From assembly GCF_004339805.1 (NCBI RefSeq), contig NZ_SLUI01000001.1, positions 310,001-374,000 on the forward strand: a DNA stretch of 64,000 bases, read 5' to 3'. This DNA comes from Anaerospora hongkongensis. Lineage in GTDB: Bacteria; Bacillota; Negativicutes; Sporomusales; DSM-15969. Made by a program: the position numbers and the translations under genes. This document shows positions 1 through 8,639 of this stretch, one piece after another (the stretch's first letter is position 1; the number at the start of each line of letters is the position of its first letter). Under the pieces are notes generated by a model that did no database searches, was not told the DNA's origin, and was given only the letters and a program-made list of their open reading frames with translations.

Positions 1-300
1 TATGGTAAAATCACTTCTGAAAAGCGTAGAGAACATGGAGCGCATGTAATTGGATAATTCAAGATAAATTAATGGGCTGATTACTTTTAACGCCAAGAAG
101 GCCGCTAAAATAATAAAAGCAGAGTTAATTTCAACACTTTTTGCAACTTGCCCCTTATTTCTTGCATCGCTTTTGCGTTTGGGGGTTGCCTCTTCTGTTT
201 TTTCCTGATTGAATAACTGCAAATCAAAGCGCAGCGTCTTTTTTTCTTCAGTCTTACTGGAAGTTGCCGAGTATACGGTATATATCTTTGTACATGGCAT
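1..300 (-). CDS. flhB: Flagellar export protein FlhB, N-terminal part
   Basis: FlhB is the export-gate subunit that switches substrate specificity of the flagellar type III apparatus in the inner membrane. Only the first 100 codons are present; the gene runs off the left edge. The family signature FDLQLF...EKTEEATPKRKSDARNKGQVAKS is seen from about residue 28, followed by the first hydrophobic segment. No start codon exists after the fliR stop; the only well placed one is an ATG at 300, seven bases after GGAGGT (309-314), so the gene starts inside the 3' end of fliR, overlapping it by 47 bases. Identity is secure, the start is inferred. Confidence 0.85.
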   Translation of the reverse strand, partial: MPCTKIYTVYSATSSKTEEKKTLRFDLQLFNQEKTEEATPKRKSDARNKGQVAKSVEINSAFIILAAFLALKVISPLIYLELSNYMRSMFSTLFRSDFTI

Positions 301-1033
301 TAAATCCCACCTCCAGAAAGGCAATATAAAACGGGAATGCCAAGGCTAATATAAATAAACCAACAAATATCTTACCCGGTACTCCTACAACAAAAATATT
401 CATTTGCGGCATTGTCTTAGCAAGGATTCCCAGCGCGACATCCGTTAGCAGAATTGCTACCAATACAGGCAAACTAATTTTTAATGCAGTAATAAAAATA
501 GCGAATACCATATCAATAATTAATTCACTCAAAGACGCATGAAAGGAAACTCCTGTTACCGGCACAATTTTAAAACTATTAAATAAAGCGGATAAAAAAA
601 CATGGTGGCCATTCGTTGCTAAAAAAGTCAGTAATGCAAGAATGTATTTAAAATTGCCGACTAAGGGTATCTGCTGGCCAAACTGCGGGTCAAGAACATT
701 AACAATCCCAAAACCTATTTGCATGTCCAGCAACTGCCCGGCCATTTGTACGGCAGAAAAGATTAGAGAGCATACCCATCCAAGTATAAGTCCCAGCAGA
801 AATTCACCAGCTACGACTAAAACATATCGCAGAAATTGATCTGGAATGGTAGCTGCCGGTGTGTACACCATAGGCATTACCATATAGGCAATTAGCAGCG
901 ATACGCCTGCTTTTACATAAACAGGCAAATTACGGCTGCCAAAAATAGGAGCCGTCGTAAAAATACCACTGACTCGTGTAAAGATTAAAAGAAAAAAACC
1001 TAATTGACCAGATAAGAGTTGATATATATCCAC
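254..1033 (-). CDS. fliR: Flagellar export apparatus protein FliR
   Basis: FliR is an inner-membrane component of the flagellar type III export gate, assembling with FliP and FliQ. The 259-residue product is the usual family length and has about six hydrophobic segments; the stretch GQLLDMQIGFGIVNVLDP in the middle is typical of FliR. The start is a GTG preceded by GGTGGGC. It lies 15 bases after fliQ and its last codons contain the flhB start, suggesting translational coupling. Clear family member. Confidence 0.95.
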   Translation of the reverse strand: MDIYQLLSGQLGFFLLIFTRVSGIFTTAPIFGSRNLPVYVKAGVSLLIAYMVMPMVYTPAATIPDQFLRYVLVVAGEFLLGLILGWVCSLIFSAVQMAGQLLDMQIGFGIVNVLDPQFGQQIPLVGNFKYILALLTFLATNGHHVFLSALFNSFKIVPVTGVSFHASLSELIIDMVFAIFITALKISLPVLVAILLTDVALGILAKTMPQMNIFVVGVPGKIFVGLFILALAFPFYIAFLEVGFNAMYKDIYRILGNFQ

Positions 1034-1048
1034 CTGTAGCCCACCTGT

Positions 1049-1318
1049 CTAGCGGATCATTTGTGGCAAACTAACGAGTATATTGCGCGTATAATCTACC
1101 AATAAACTGAGCATCCACGGTCCAAATATTAAAATCGATACAAATACCGCAATAATTTTAGGAATAAAACTTAACGTTTGTTCCTGAATTTGGGTCGTCG
1201 CCTGAAAAATACTGACTAAGACACCGACCAGCAGGCCAAATCCCAGCATCGGAGCTGACACCAGCATTACCATATACAGAGCGTCACGCCCGACTTGTAG
1301 TGCTAGATCACCGGACAT
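1049..1318 (-). CDS. fliQ: Flagellar export apparatus protein FliQ
   Basis: FliQ is the small two-helix subunit of the FliPQR export gate. The 89-residue protein has two long hydrophobic helices (about residues 14-40 and 48-75) separated by a short polar turn containing QATTQIQEQTLSF, the conserved centre of this family. The length is the family norm. A strong ribosome site (GGAGG) precedes the ATG, and fliP ends 12 bases upstream. Confidence 0.95.
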   Translation of the reverse strand: MSGDLALQVGRDALYMVMLVSAPMLGFGLLVGVLVSIFQATTQIQEQTLSFIPKIIAVFVSILIFGPWMLSLLVDYTRNILVSLPQMIR

Positions 1319-1330
1319 AACAGACCTCCT

Positions 1331-2083
1331 CTAACTAAAGCTTGTAACAAGTGACCGAATAAGCAAATGCCAGCCATCCACTAAAATAAACAACAATATT
1401 TTGAAAGGCAGGGAAATCATAACTGGCGGTACCATCATCATCCCCATGGACATCAATGTGCTTGCAACAACCATGTCAATAACGATGAAGGGAATGTAGA
1501 TAAGAAACCCGATCTGAAAAGCTGTTTTTAGTTCACTAATCATAAATGCGGGAATAATCGTTGTTGTAGGAATATCCTCGGGAGTATTCGGTCTTGCCAT
1601 TTCGGAAAGATTAACAAACAATGCCAGATCATTTTCACGGGTTTGCTTCAGCATAAACTCTCGCATAGGTTTCATCGCTTCCGTCATGGCGGCATCCTGT
1701 GTAATCGTATTGGCCAGATAAGGCTGGAGTGCTTTTGTATTCACCACATCCCAATAAGGAGACATGGTATAGAAGGTTAAAAACAACGCCAGGCCAACCA
1801 GGACCTGATTAGGAGGCATTTGCTGCGTCCCGAGGGCACTGCGCAAAAAAGACAAAACAACAATAATTCTGGTAAATGAAGTCATCATTATTAAAATTGA
1901 AGGTGCCAATGATAAAACGGTCAACGTAAGTAATATCTGCAAGCTTAGCGCAACGTCTTGCGGATTATTTGCGGCTTCAACACCAATGTTCAGGTTAGGT
2001 ATTGGTATCAAAGGCGCTGCTTCAGCAAGGCTTGGCAGGGAAAAAAAACTGCCAGCAATTAGTATGTACAACAGCCTCTTCAC
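1331..2083 (-). CDS. fliP: Flagellar export apparatus protein FliP
   Basis: FliP forms the core of the export channel with FliQ and FliR. The protein begins with a cleavable signal peptide ending near SLAEA, followed by a periplasmic segment and the conserved hydrophobic region with SFTRIIVVLSFLRSALGTQQMPPNQVLVG, the FliP signature. The C-terminal helices around FKILLFILVDGW are also typical. The GTG at 2083 is preferred over the GTG at 2089 because it is seven bases from AGAGG; both overlap or abut the fliO stop. Confidence 0.94.
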   Translation of the reverse strand: MKRLLYILIAGSFFSLPSLAEAAPLIPIPNLNIGVEAANNPQDVALSLQILLTLTVLSLAPSILIMMTSFTRIIVVLSFLRSALGTQQMPPNQVLVGLALFLTFYTMSPYWDVVNTKALQPYLANTITQDAAMTEAMKPMREFMLKQTRENDLALFVNLSEMARPNTPEDIPTTTIIPAFMISELKTAFQIGFLIYIPFIVIDMVVASTLMSMGMMMVPPVMISLPFKILLFILVDGWHLLIRSLVTSFS

Positions 2084-2088
2084 TGCCA

Positions 2089-2643
2089 CTACCTCTTCTC
2101 TTGTTCTTGTTCAGATTCAGGCTGCCGGTTAGAACCGAAAGCCGCAGGAAACCGTTGTGACATTACTTGCAAAGATGTCAACTGTCGCTGAAAGACCTGA
2201 TCAAAAGCGGAACCGGCAAAGCTGCTAGGCGCATTACGGAGTTTCGTAATTTCTTCCGGATCCGATATTTCCTGCAATAACGTAATATTCTGTTCTGTCA
2301 CTCCGAGCAGAAGAACCTTGCCGGCAATTTCAACTACTTGTAATGTCCGGTTGGTGCCTAATGGTACGGTGGTCAAAACTCTGCTGTTGCTAGCAGCTCC
2401 TTGTCCCAGCTTCTGTCCTAAAACACGGGAAGTAAAATAGGCAAGGCCAATTACAACGGCAAATGCTAGCAACAGCGTAAAAATATAGGCAATTGTTGAC
2501 AGTATGGAAGTAGCGGGCGGTGTAGGGTCTTGATATTTGAGATAACCAGACTCCTGTTCCTGGGCATAAACCTGTCCACCTGCCACAGCAAGAAACAACA
2601 GCAGCAGCAACAGGCACAGTCCGACAGGCTTAAGTCTAAGCAT
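2089..2643 (-). CDS. fliO: Flagellar biosynthesis protein FliO (FliZ type)
   Basis: FliO assists assembly of the FliP ring. The product has an N-terminal signal peptide (LLLLLLFLAVAGGQVYA), a second hydrophobic helix near residues 45-70, then a cytoplasmic domain with VLTTVPLGTNRTLQVVEIAGKVLLLGVTEQNITLL, the FliO/FliZ core, and a charged Glu/Gln-rich tail. The ATG at 2643 sits just past the cheY stop; a TTG at 2652 is an alternative. Position between cheY and fliP is standard for Firmicutes. Confidence 0.88.
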   Translation of the reverse strand: MLRLKPVGLCLLLLLLFLAVAGGQVYAQEQESGYLKYQDPTPPATSILSTIAYIFTLLLAFAVVIGLAYFTSRVLGQKLGQGAASNSRVLTTVPLGTNRTLQVVEIAGKVLLLGVTEQNITLLQEISDPEEITKLRNAPSSFAGSAFDQVFQRQLTSLQVMSQRFPAAFGSNRQPESEQEQEKR

Positions 2644-2644
2644 C

Positions 2645-3007
2645 TTAGCCAACTGCTTTACGAACCGCTTCCAATACCCGGTCAGGCTGGAACGGCTTTA
2701 CGATAAAGTCACGGGCGCCAGATTGAATCGCTTCAATAACCATCGCTTGTTGCCCCATCGCGCTACACATAATAACCTTGGCAGAAGGATCCATTTTCTT
2801 AATTTCCTTCACGGCGCTGATACCATCTAATTCTGGCATTGTAATATCCATAGTGGTCAAATCAGGACGAAGCTCCTGAAACTTTTCAATAGCCTTTAAG
2901 CCATTTTCTGCTTCACCAATTATTTCATAGCCATTCTTACTCAGAATATCCTTAATCATCATTCTCATAAAAGCAGCATCGTCCACAACCAAAACTCGAA
3001 TTGCCAT
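2645..3007 (-). CDS. cheY: Chemotaxis response regulator CheY
   Basis: This single-domain receiver is phosphorylated by CheA and binds the flagellar switch (FliM/FliY) to set rotation direction. The 120 residues contain the acidic pair VDDAAFMR, the phosphorylated Asp in TTMDITMPELDGI (about residue 54), the conserved Thr/Ser position in VIMCSAMGQ and the Lys in VKPFQPD. There is no output domain. It sits between fliY and fliO, the usual Firmicutes location. Confidence 0.95.
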   Translation of the reverse strand: MAIRVLVVDDAAFMRMMIKDILSKNGYEIIGEAENGLKAIEKFQELRPDLTTMDITMPELDGISAVKEIKKMDPSAKVIMCSAMGQQAMVIEAIQSGARDFIVKPFQPDRVLEAVRKAVG

Positions 3008-3044
3008 TAATCAATCTCTCCTGTCAGATAATTTAACTTCTATT

Positions 3045-4172
3045 TTACTGAAGATTACTAGCGCGTTCTATGGGGCTCACAATATCAGTTACCCGGACAC
3101 CAAAGTTCTCATCAATAACAACCACTTCACCCTTGGCAATCAACTTGCCGTTAACCAGAATATCTACCGGTTCTCCGGCTAATTTATCCAGTTCGACAAC
3201 CGATCCCGGGGACAGTTCCAAAATTTCGCGGATTAATTTACGAGTCCGCCCTAACTCTACCGTGACTTGCAAAGGAACATCCATAATTAAAGAAATATTG
3301 GGATCAATAGCCGGCAGTCCCGTTGGTTTCAAGGGAGCGAATTGCACTGGCTGGACGGGTACATTAGGCTGAGCCTGCGGTTTCGCTGCAATTTGCGGCT
3401 GACCATAAGCCGGAGCCGGTTCTCTCTGTGGCTGAGGTTGAGCAGCTGCAGGCCTTGCGGCCGGTGCAGGTGCCGGAGCAGCAGCGGCTGTTTGCGAGGT
3501 AGCTGGTTGAACAGCATTCATCAAGCTTTCTACCATTTCTTTCGCAACATTTACAGAGATGATCTGCATAATTTCACTATCAATCAGATCCTCTACTTCC
3601 ATCCGGAAAGAGACGCGAACAATCGGTTCTTCCGCCGGAATTGTACCAGTAATGGAAGGATCAACAGCAAAATCAATGACATTCACTTTCGGTGGAGCAA
3701 TATCAATTTTTTTCTTAAAGACAGTCGACATTGATGTAGCAGTTGAACCCATCATTTGATTCATTGCTTCGCCAACGGCACTCATGTACAATTCATTTAA
3801 TTCAGTCGGTGGATTAGCTCCGTCACCACCCATCATTAAGTCGGCAATAATCAGTGCATCTTGTTCCCGCATGGCCAGTAAATTAGTGCCAACAATTCCT
3901 TGGGTATAACCAACTTCGATAACCAGATACGGAATTGGGTATTGCTGCTGAATTTCACTTAAACTGGATATAGAAACCCGGGGCGTGGTTATCGATACCC
4001 GCCTGCCAAGAAGTATGGACAGAGTGGTAGCCGCACTTCCCATCGAAATATTGCCAATCTCGCCTAGTGCGTCTTTCTCCATATCGGACAAATCCGGTTG
4101 AGCAGGAGATGTCAGTTGATCTCCTCGCAGCAATGCATCTATTTCTTCCTGTGAGAGAAATCCGTCATTCAT
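3045..4172 (-). CDS. fliY: Flagellar switch phosphatase FliY
   Basis: FliY is the Firmicutes FliN homologue that is both a switch-ring subunit and a CheY-phosphate phosphatase. An N-terminal CheY-binding segment (FLSQEEIDALL) is followed by a CheC-like domain with two phosphatase signatures, DALGEIGN (about residue 36) and SAVGEAMN (about 130), then a Pro/Gln/Ala-rich linker of roughly 70 residues and a C-terminal FliN/SpoA domain (about 300-375). The start at 4172 has GAGGAG nine bases upstream. It overlaps the fliM stop by eight bases. Confidence 0.94.
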   Translation of the reverse strand: MNDGFLSQEEIDALLRGDQLTSPAQPDLSDMEKDALGEIGNISMGSAATTLSILLGRRVSITTPRVSISSLSEIQQQYPIPYLVIEVGYTQGIVGTNLLAMREQDALIIADLMMGGDGANPPTELNELYMSAVGEAMNQMMGSTATSMSTVFKKKIDIAPPKVNVIDFAVDPSITGTIPAEEPIVRVSFRMEVEDLIDSEIMQIISVNVAKEMVESLMNAVQPATSQTAAAAPAPAPAARPAAAQPQPQREPAPAYGQPQIAAKPQAQPNVPVQPVQFAPLKPTGLPAIDPNISLIMDVPLQVTVELGRTRKLIREILELSPGSVVELDKLAGEPVDILVNGKLIAKGEVVVIDENFGVRVTDIVSPIERASNLQ

Positions 4173-5169
4173 CGTTTTCATCTCCTCCTGCTAACACTTC
4201 GGTAATTTGAATTGCCAGTTTATGCCCTGCAAGCCCAGGCTTACATTTGAATTTTTCTTTACTGCCAATAATAATATTCAGCTCATCCTCTACCTTGGTC
4301 TCCAGCTGCATAACATCACCAACTGCTAATTCCAGCAGTTCCTGCACAGTCACAGTTACCCGCCCCATCTCAACAATAACCGGAATAGGAGCTCTTTCCA
4401 GCTTACGCTGCAAAGCAGCAACATTTTCCTGAGAAGACTGCTTCGCAATTGAGGAAGCAACCCAGAACGTTGTCGTAAGCTTGGACATAATTGGTTCTAA
4501 AACCAAATAAGGGATGCAGATATTGATCAATCCTTCAGCCTGGCCTATCTTCGTTTGCAGCGTAATGATAACAACCATATCATTGGGAGGCACAATCTGG
4601 GTAAACTGAGGATTTGTTTCAATGACATCAGCACGCGGCTCAATTGCCACAACCTGTTTCCAGGCTTCCTGAAGAGATTCCAAGGCTTTGTTGATGACCC
4701 TGCGCGTAATTGCTTCTTCAATATCAGTCAAAGGACGCGGTTTAGCAGGCGGCAGACCGGGTCCGCCAAAAAGCCTGTCAATAATGGAAAATACAATATT
4801 CGGGTTTATTTCCAGAATGGCATTTCCCTTTAAGGGCCTCATTTGAAACACATTAATCACGCTGGGATTAGGTAATGAACGAATGAATTCTTCATATGTC
4901 AACTGGTCAACTGAAGCAACATTAATATGAATCAATGTGCGAAGGTGTGCCGAAAGATAAGTATTCAACAGTCTAGCAAAGTTCTCATGAAGCATATAAA
5001 GGGTACGAATTTGGTCTTTGGAAAATTTATCAGGACGTTTGAAATCATAGATTTTAATTTTTTTCTGTTTTTGCTCGCTCCTGATTTCCTCGGCTGAAAC
5101 TACGCCCGTAGACAACGCAGATAATAAATCATCAATCTCAGCCTGTGATAAAACTTCTGGTCCTGCCAA
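4165..5169 (-). CDS. fliM: Flagellar motor switch protein FliM
   Basis: FliM is the C-ring subunit that receives CheY-phosphate and transmits the switch to FliG. It shows the N-terminal CheY-binding motif VLSQAEIDDLLSAL, the central FliM domain with YDFKRPDKFSKDQIRTLYMLHE, and the C-terminal SpoA domain (about residues 255-330). At 334 residues it is full length. The start is TTG after a GGGGGG ribosome site. Confidence 0.95.
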   Translation of the reverse strand: MAGPEVLSQAEIDDLLSALSTGVVSAEEIRSEQKQKKIKIYDFKRPDKFSKDQIRTLYMLHENFARLLNTYLSAHLRTLIHINVASVDQLTYEEFIRSLPNPSVINVFQMRPLKGNAILEINPNIVFSIIDRLFGGPGLPPAKPRPLTDIEEAITRRVINKALESLQEAWKQVVAIEPRADVIETNPQFTQIVPPNDMVVIITLQTKIGQAEGLINICIPYLVLEPIMSKLTTTFWVASSIAKQSSQENVAALQRKLERAPIPVIVEMGRVTVTVQELLELAVGDVMQLETKVEDELNIIIGSKEKFKCKPGLAGHKLAIQITEVLAGGDENDE

Positions 5170-5237
5170 ACTTCCGTCCCCCCTTTCGTGCTGCTATTTT
5201 ATTATAACTGATTCTATAACAATGAAGCTATGTTTAA

Positions 5238-5714
5238 TTATTGTAAAACAAAGTTAGTAATGTAGATTTCGTAGACACGATCCTGCCCTAATGCTTCATT
5301 GATTCTACTTTTCAGTGTTTCTTTTAGCGCTTCCTGCTTGCCTGGTTCAAAATCCTCAATCTTTTGTGAACGCAAAACATGGACAGCGGTATCTAATATT
5401 TTAATTTCTTCAGCAGATGGCATCTTGCCCTCTTTGGCAACTTCTTTTTGGACCGGTTTCAGTTCAACAATCAAACCTATTTTCAAGTATCTGCCACTAT
5501 TGACACCGCCAATATTAAGCACCAAGCCATCCTTGGCATCACCAAGCTTGATAAATACCCCTGGTTCACGAGTTACCTTTTTATCTCCTTTATCAGCAAC
5601 AATTTTTGTTGCAATAAAATAAGAGATTCCGCCAGCGAGCAATAAACCAACAACCACCAGGCTGACTACCAGCATTAGGGGAAACTTTTTTTCTCCTTCC
5701 GGCACTTTCCACAC
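5238..5714 (-). CDS. fliL: Flagellar basal body-associated protein FliL
   Basis: FliL is a single-pass inner-membrane protein that surrounds the stator and supports motor torque. A short cytoplasmic head and one transmembrane helix (about residues 13-33, LMLVVSLVVVGLLLAGGISYF) precede a periplasmic domain ending in DRVYEIYITNFVLQ, the conserved FliL tail. At 158 residues it is normal. No motA/motB pair lies beside it, although these often do in related operons. Confidence 0.92.
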   Translation of the reverse strand: MWKVPEGEKKFPLMLVVSLVVVGLLLAGGISYFIATKIVADKGDKKVTREPGVFIKLGDAKDGLVLNIGGVNSGRYLKIGLIVELKPVQKEVAKEGKMPSAEEIKILDTAVHVLRSQKIEDFEPGKQEALKETLKSRINEALGQDRVYEIYITNFVLQ

Positions 5715-5788
5715 CTCGCATCCCTTTGTATTCGATCATATGCAGCATCTATTTTGCGAAATCCGTTTCCTGTACGTTCTCGCTAAAA

Positions 5789-5844
5789 GCTGATAATCCT
5801 CTTTTTTTCGCTATTTTATTTTACATAAAAATGAGATTATCAGC
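5789..5844. repeat. 10-bp inverted repeat between flbD and fliL
   Basis: GCTGATAATC (5789-5798) and GATTATCAGC (5835-5844) are perfect inverted repeats separated by 36 A/T-rich bases. The distal arm contains the flbD stop codon. The loop is long and T-rich on both sides, so it may be a weak terminator or processing hairpin that lowers expression of genes after flbD. Seen directly; the role is inference. Confidence 0.45.
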
Positions 5845-6034
5845 GAAAATTCCGATTTAAAGCGCGGCGGTAATCCATAATTCTGCGAACGACGTCATCC
5901 ATGGACTCTTCGACAATAATTTTTCTACCGCTTGTTAAGGTGATTACCGTATCGGGAGTTTCATCAATTGTTTCTATTAATTCGGCATTCAAAACGAATT
6001 CGTCAGGACTTTTGAGACGAGTCAACTTAATCAT
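5840..6034 (-). CDS. flbD: FlbD/SwrD family flagellar protein
   Basis: This small cytoplasmic protein follows flgE in many Firmicutes; in Bacillus the homologue (SwrD) raises flagellar torque. The core IKLTRLKSPDEFVLNAELIETIDETPDTVITLTSGRKIIVEESMDDVVRRI is typical. The ATG at 6034 is chosen over 6037 because it is seven bases from GGAGG. It is about 64 residues long. Confidence 0.9.
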   Translation of the reverse strand: MIKLTRLKSPDEFVLNAELIETIDETPDTVITLTSGRKIIVEESMDDVVRRIMDYRRALNRNFR

Positions 6035-6095
6035 CATGTAGCCTCCATAAAAATCGGATGAAGGGGGGGATTTCCCCCCTCTTCCTTATTTAAAA

Positions 6096-7727
6096 TTAGC
6101 GTTTAAGATTAGCCAGTTCCTCCAGCATTTGGTCAGTAGTCGTAATAATCTTCGAATTCGCCTGGAAACCACGCTGCGTAATAATCATATTGCTGAATTC
6201 CTGTGCCAAATCCACATTCGACATTTCGAGAGACCCTGGGTTAAACGTGCCTCTGCCGCCTGAACCGGAAGTACCGATTTCTGCGTCACCTGAGTTCACA
6301 GACTTAGTGAAAAGATTATCACCAACCTTATTTAACCCGGAAGGATTATTAAAGGTAGCCAATGCCACCTGCCCAAGAACTTTGGTTTGCCCATTTGTGA
6401 ATGTTCCTACAATGACACCGGTCGTGTCAATGTATTTGGAGTCAAGCGTACCGGCACCATAACCATCTTTTGCCATTTGCACTGTAGATTCACCGGCATA
6501 AGAGGTGATCGCACTTAAATCCGATTTAATTGACATCGGAGTTGCTCCGGTTGTCGGTGTTATTTCGAAATTATCCAGAGTTGTTTTTGCAGTATAAGTA
6601 GGGCCTGCAAGAGCGGCAGTAAAGGACGTTCCCGGTGCTGTCGGTGTAAACGCAAAATCATAATTTGTACCGCCAACAGAAACCGAAATCGGGCTTGTCA
6701 CCGGGGTGAGCGGTGTAGAATGTGGAGTTTCAACGTATTTGCCAGATGCAATATCCCAATCCATTGTCCCTTCAACAACAACGGGGTTCTTTACACCTGA
6801 TTCAGAAATCTTATACGTCCAGCCATTACCTGCTGCATTTGTTGTGAACGTCATAGAGACAGCATGAGGAGTCCCATCGGCATCAATTATTGTGTGGTTT
6901 GCGGTATGTACCGCATTAGGAGTGGTATCCATTTGCAAGCTCGGAATGGTCAGTGCTGTTGCTGTAGTTGTGGGTGGGTTTACTGTAACAGCCCCTTTAA
7001 AGGAACCATCTGTATTGAAGGAAATCTGCTGCCACTGACTGGTTGTTGAGATTGAACCGTCAGCAACTGTGGTTTTAGACAGCCAGGTCGTATTGTCGAC
7101 TTTATAATACGTTGTATTCATTTTATGAGCAATGCCCAAGGAATCATATAGCTCAGTAGGCGCCTGAACGGTGGTCCCTACAGGAGCATCGGCGGATAAA
7201 TTCCCCTTGCCAGTCGTCAGTGTGCTTACTTTTGCTGCCATCGTTATGCCAACAGGAATTTGAATGCCGGTGACAGGACCATTGGCATTGACTACACCGG
7301 AAGCATCGGCCACCCAGCCAGCAACTCTATAGCCCGTTCCCGGTACCAGATAATTACCTTCATTATCAAAGTCAAAGTTACCAGCACGTGTATACATTTG
7401 GTTCGTACCATCAGTAAGAATGAAGAAACCGGCACCCTGAATAGAAAGATCGGTCGGTTTGCCTGTCGGTTGGAAGCTGCCGTCAGTAAAGAGCGTATCA
7501 ATACTGGCGACCCCCATGCCCAAGCCCACCTGCATCGGGTTAGTACCGCCTCTAGCGCCATTACCGGCTGAAGCTCCCCGCACCGTTTGGCTCAGCACAT
7601 CCTGAAAAGTAACACGGCTGCCTTTATAACCAACTGTATTTACGTTGGCGATATTATTGCCGATAACATCCATCCGGGTTTGATGGTTGCGCAGGCCGGA
7701 AACACCTGCATATAGGGAACGCATCAT
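6096..7727 (-). CDS. flgE: Flagellar hook protein FlgE
   Basis: FlgE polymerises into the extracellular hook joining rod and filament. It has the N-terminal rod/hook motif LRNHQTRMDVIGNNIANVNTVGYKGSRVTFQD and the C-terminal motif NVDLAQEFSNMIITQRGFQANSKIITTTDQML needed for polymerisation. Between them is a large Thr/Pro/Gly-rich domain (about residues 140-430) that is variable in the family and makes this protein longer (543 aa) than the enteric FlgE. Export is by the type III system; no signal peptide. Confidence 0.95.
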   Translation of the reverse strand: MMRSLYAGVSGLRNHQTRMDVIGNNIANVNTVGYKGSRVTFQDVLSQTVRGASAGNGARGGTNPMQVGLGMGVASIDTLFTDGSFQPTGKPTDLSIQGAGFFILTDGTNQMYTRAGNFDFDNEGNYLVPGTGYRVAGWVADASGVVNANGPVTGIQIPVGITMAAKVSTLTTGKGNLSADAPVGTTVQAPTELYDSLGIAHKMNTTYYKVDNTTWLSKTTVADGSISTTSQWQQISFNTDGSFKGAVTVNPPTTTATALTIPSLQMDTTPNAVHTANHTIIDADGTPHAVSMTFTTNAAGNGWTYKISESGVKNPVVVEGTMDWDIASGKYVETPHSTPLTPVTSPISVSVGGTNYDFAFTPTAPGTSFTAALAGPTYTAKTTLDNFEITPTTGATPMSIKSDLSAITSYAGESTVQMAKDGYGAGTLDSKYIDTTGVIVGTFTNGQTKVLGQVALATFNNPSGLNKVGDNLFTKSVNSGDAEIGTSGSGGRGTFNPGSLEMSNVDLAQEFSNMIITQRGFQANSKIITTTDQMLEELANLKR

Positions 7728-7811
7728 AATAAATCGACCTCCTATAATTTCATTTGATTTTTTACCGCATCAGTCATTCCGCGGTTTGGGCTTCCTCAAG
7801 AGGTCCAGCCC

Positions 7812-8207
7812 TTACACAATTACGGCACTGTCAATATTTGTGAACACATTTTCTTTCATACTGGCTTCATCCATTGCCGTTATGACGGTCCGGTTTTTCA
7901 CACTAACGACCAGCGCTAAATTATTCATGAGTATCAGCGACTCTTTAGCACCCTTTTGAGCTGCTTTATCCACAGCACCGCTGAGTTTGTCCATTGCAGT
8001 CTCATCGAGCTTAATATTACGGCTTTGCAGGCGCTGTAAGGCATGCTGCGAAAATTTGACTTCGCCGCTCAGCTGTTTTTCCAGTATCTCTGTAAAGGAT
8101 TTCCCCGAATTTGCGGCCGAAGCTCCCGGCTTGATTACTGAGCTTTTATTGACCTGTGGTGTTTGTATGAGAGGGGTTTGCGGGTAATAAATGCGATTGT
8201 CTCCCAT
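7812..8207 (-). CDS. Flagellar operon protein of TIGR02530 type
   Basis: A conserved but poorly understood small protein found between flgD and flgE in Firmicutes flagellar operons. The N-terminus is disordered and Pro/Gln-rich; the conserved part begins at KSFTEILEKQL and continues through VKFSQHALQRLQSRNIKLD to the C-terminal NRTVITAMDEASMKENVFTNIDSAVIV. Function is unproven; the location suggests a role in hook assembly. The assignment is from sequence pattern and context. Confidence 0.85.
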   Translation of the reverse strand: MGDNRIYYPQTPLIQTPQVNKSSVIKPGASAANSGKSFTEILEKQLSGEVKFSQHALQRLQSRNIKLDETAMDKLSGAVDKAAQKGAKESLILMNNLALVVSVKNRTVITAMDEASMKENVFTNIDSAVIV

Positions 8208-8216
8208 TTCCGCTAC

Positions 8217-8624
8217 CTATGCTTTTGCAGAGACTTTAAAAACTTTATCCATACCTACGGAAACATCACCAACCATTAATTTTGAAACACCCTCAAATGT
8301 CGTAACGGCTGTAACAACACCGGATTTTTCTGTTCCCTGGTCATCAAGCCAATGTATTTCTTTGCCAATCAGGTTCGTCGCCTGTGTTGTTATCATGGCA
8401 GTATTCATATTCTGCATTTGCTCGAGACTGGAAAACTGCGCCATTTGGGCAATAAACTCTTTATCTTCCATTGGCTGCAGCGGATCCTGGTAACGCAGCT
8501 GGGTCACAAGCATTTTTAAGAAATCGTCTTTACCTAGAGCGTCATTAGACTTATTTGATTTAACCGAACTGGTATTAGAAGCAGTTCTAAACGCTTGTTC
8601 ATTATTGGTTACTGTTGTACTCAT
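8217..8624 (-). CDS. flgD: Flagellar hook capping protein FlgD
   Basis: FlgD caps the growing hook and allows FlgE subunits to insert. This 135-residue protein has the family core DALGKDDFLKMLVTQLRYQDPLQPMEDKEFIAQMAQFSSLEQMQNM in its first half, followed by a short domain with GKEIHWLDDQG. It is the short form common in Firmicutes, lacking the full C-terminal beta domain of enteric FlgD. It lies 15 bases after fliK. Confidence 0.94.
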   Translation of the reverse strand: MSTTVTNNEQAFRTASNTSSVKSNKSNDALGKDDFLKMLVTQLRYQDPLQPMEDKEFIAQMAQFSSLEQMQNMNTAMITTQATNLIGKEIHWLDDQGTEKSGVVTAVTTFEGVSKLMVGDVSVGMDKVFKVSAKA

Positions 8625-8639
8625 AATTGCGCCTCCTTT

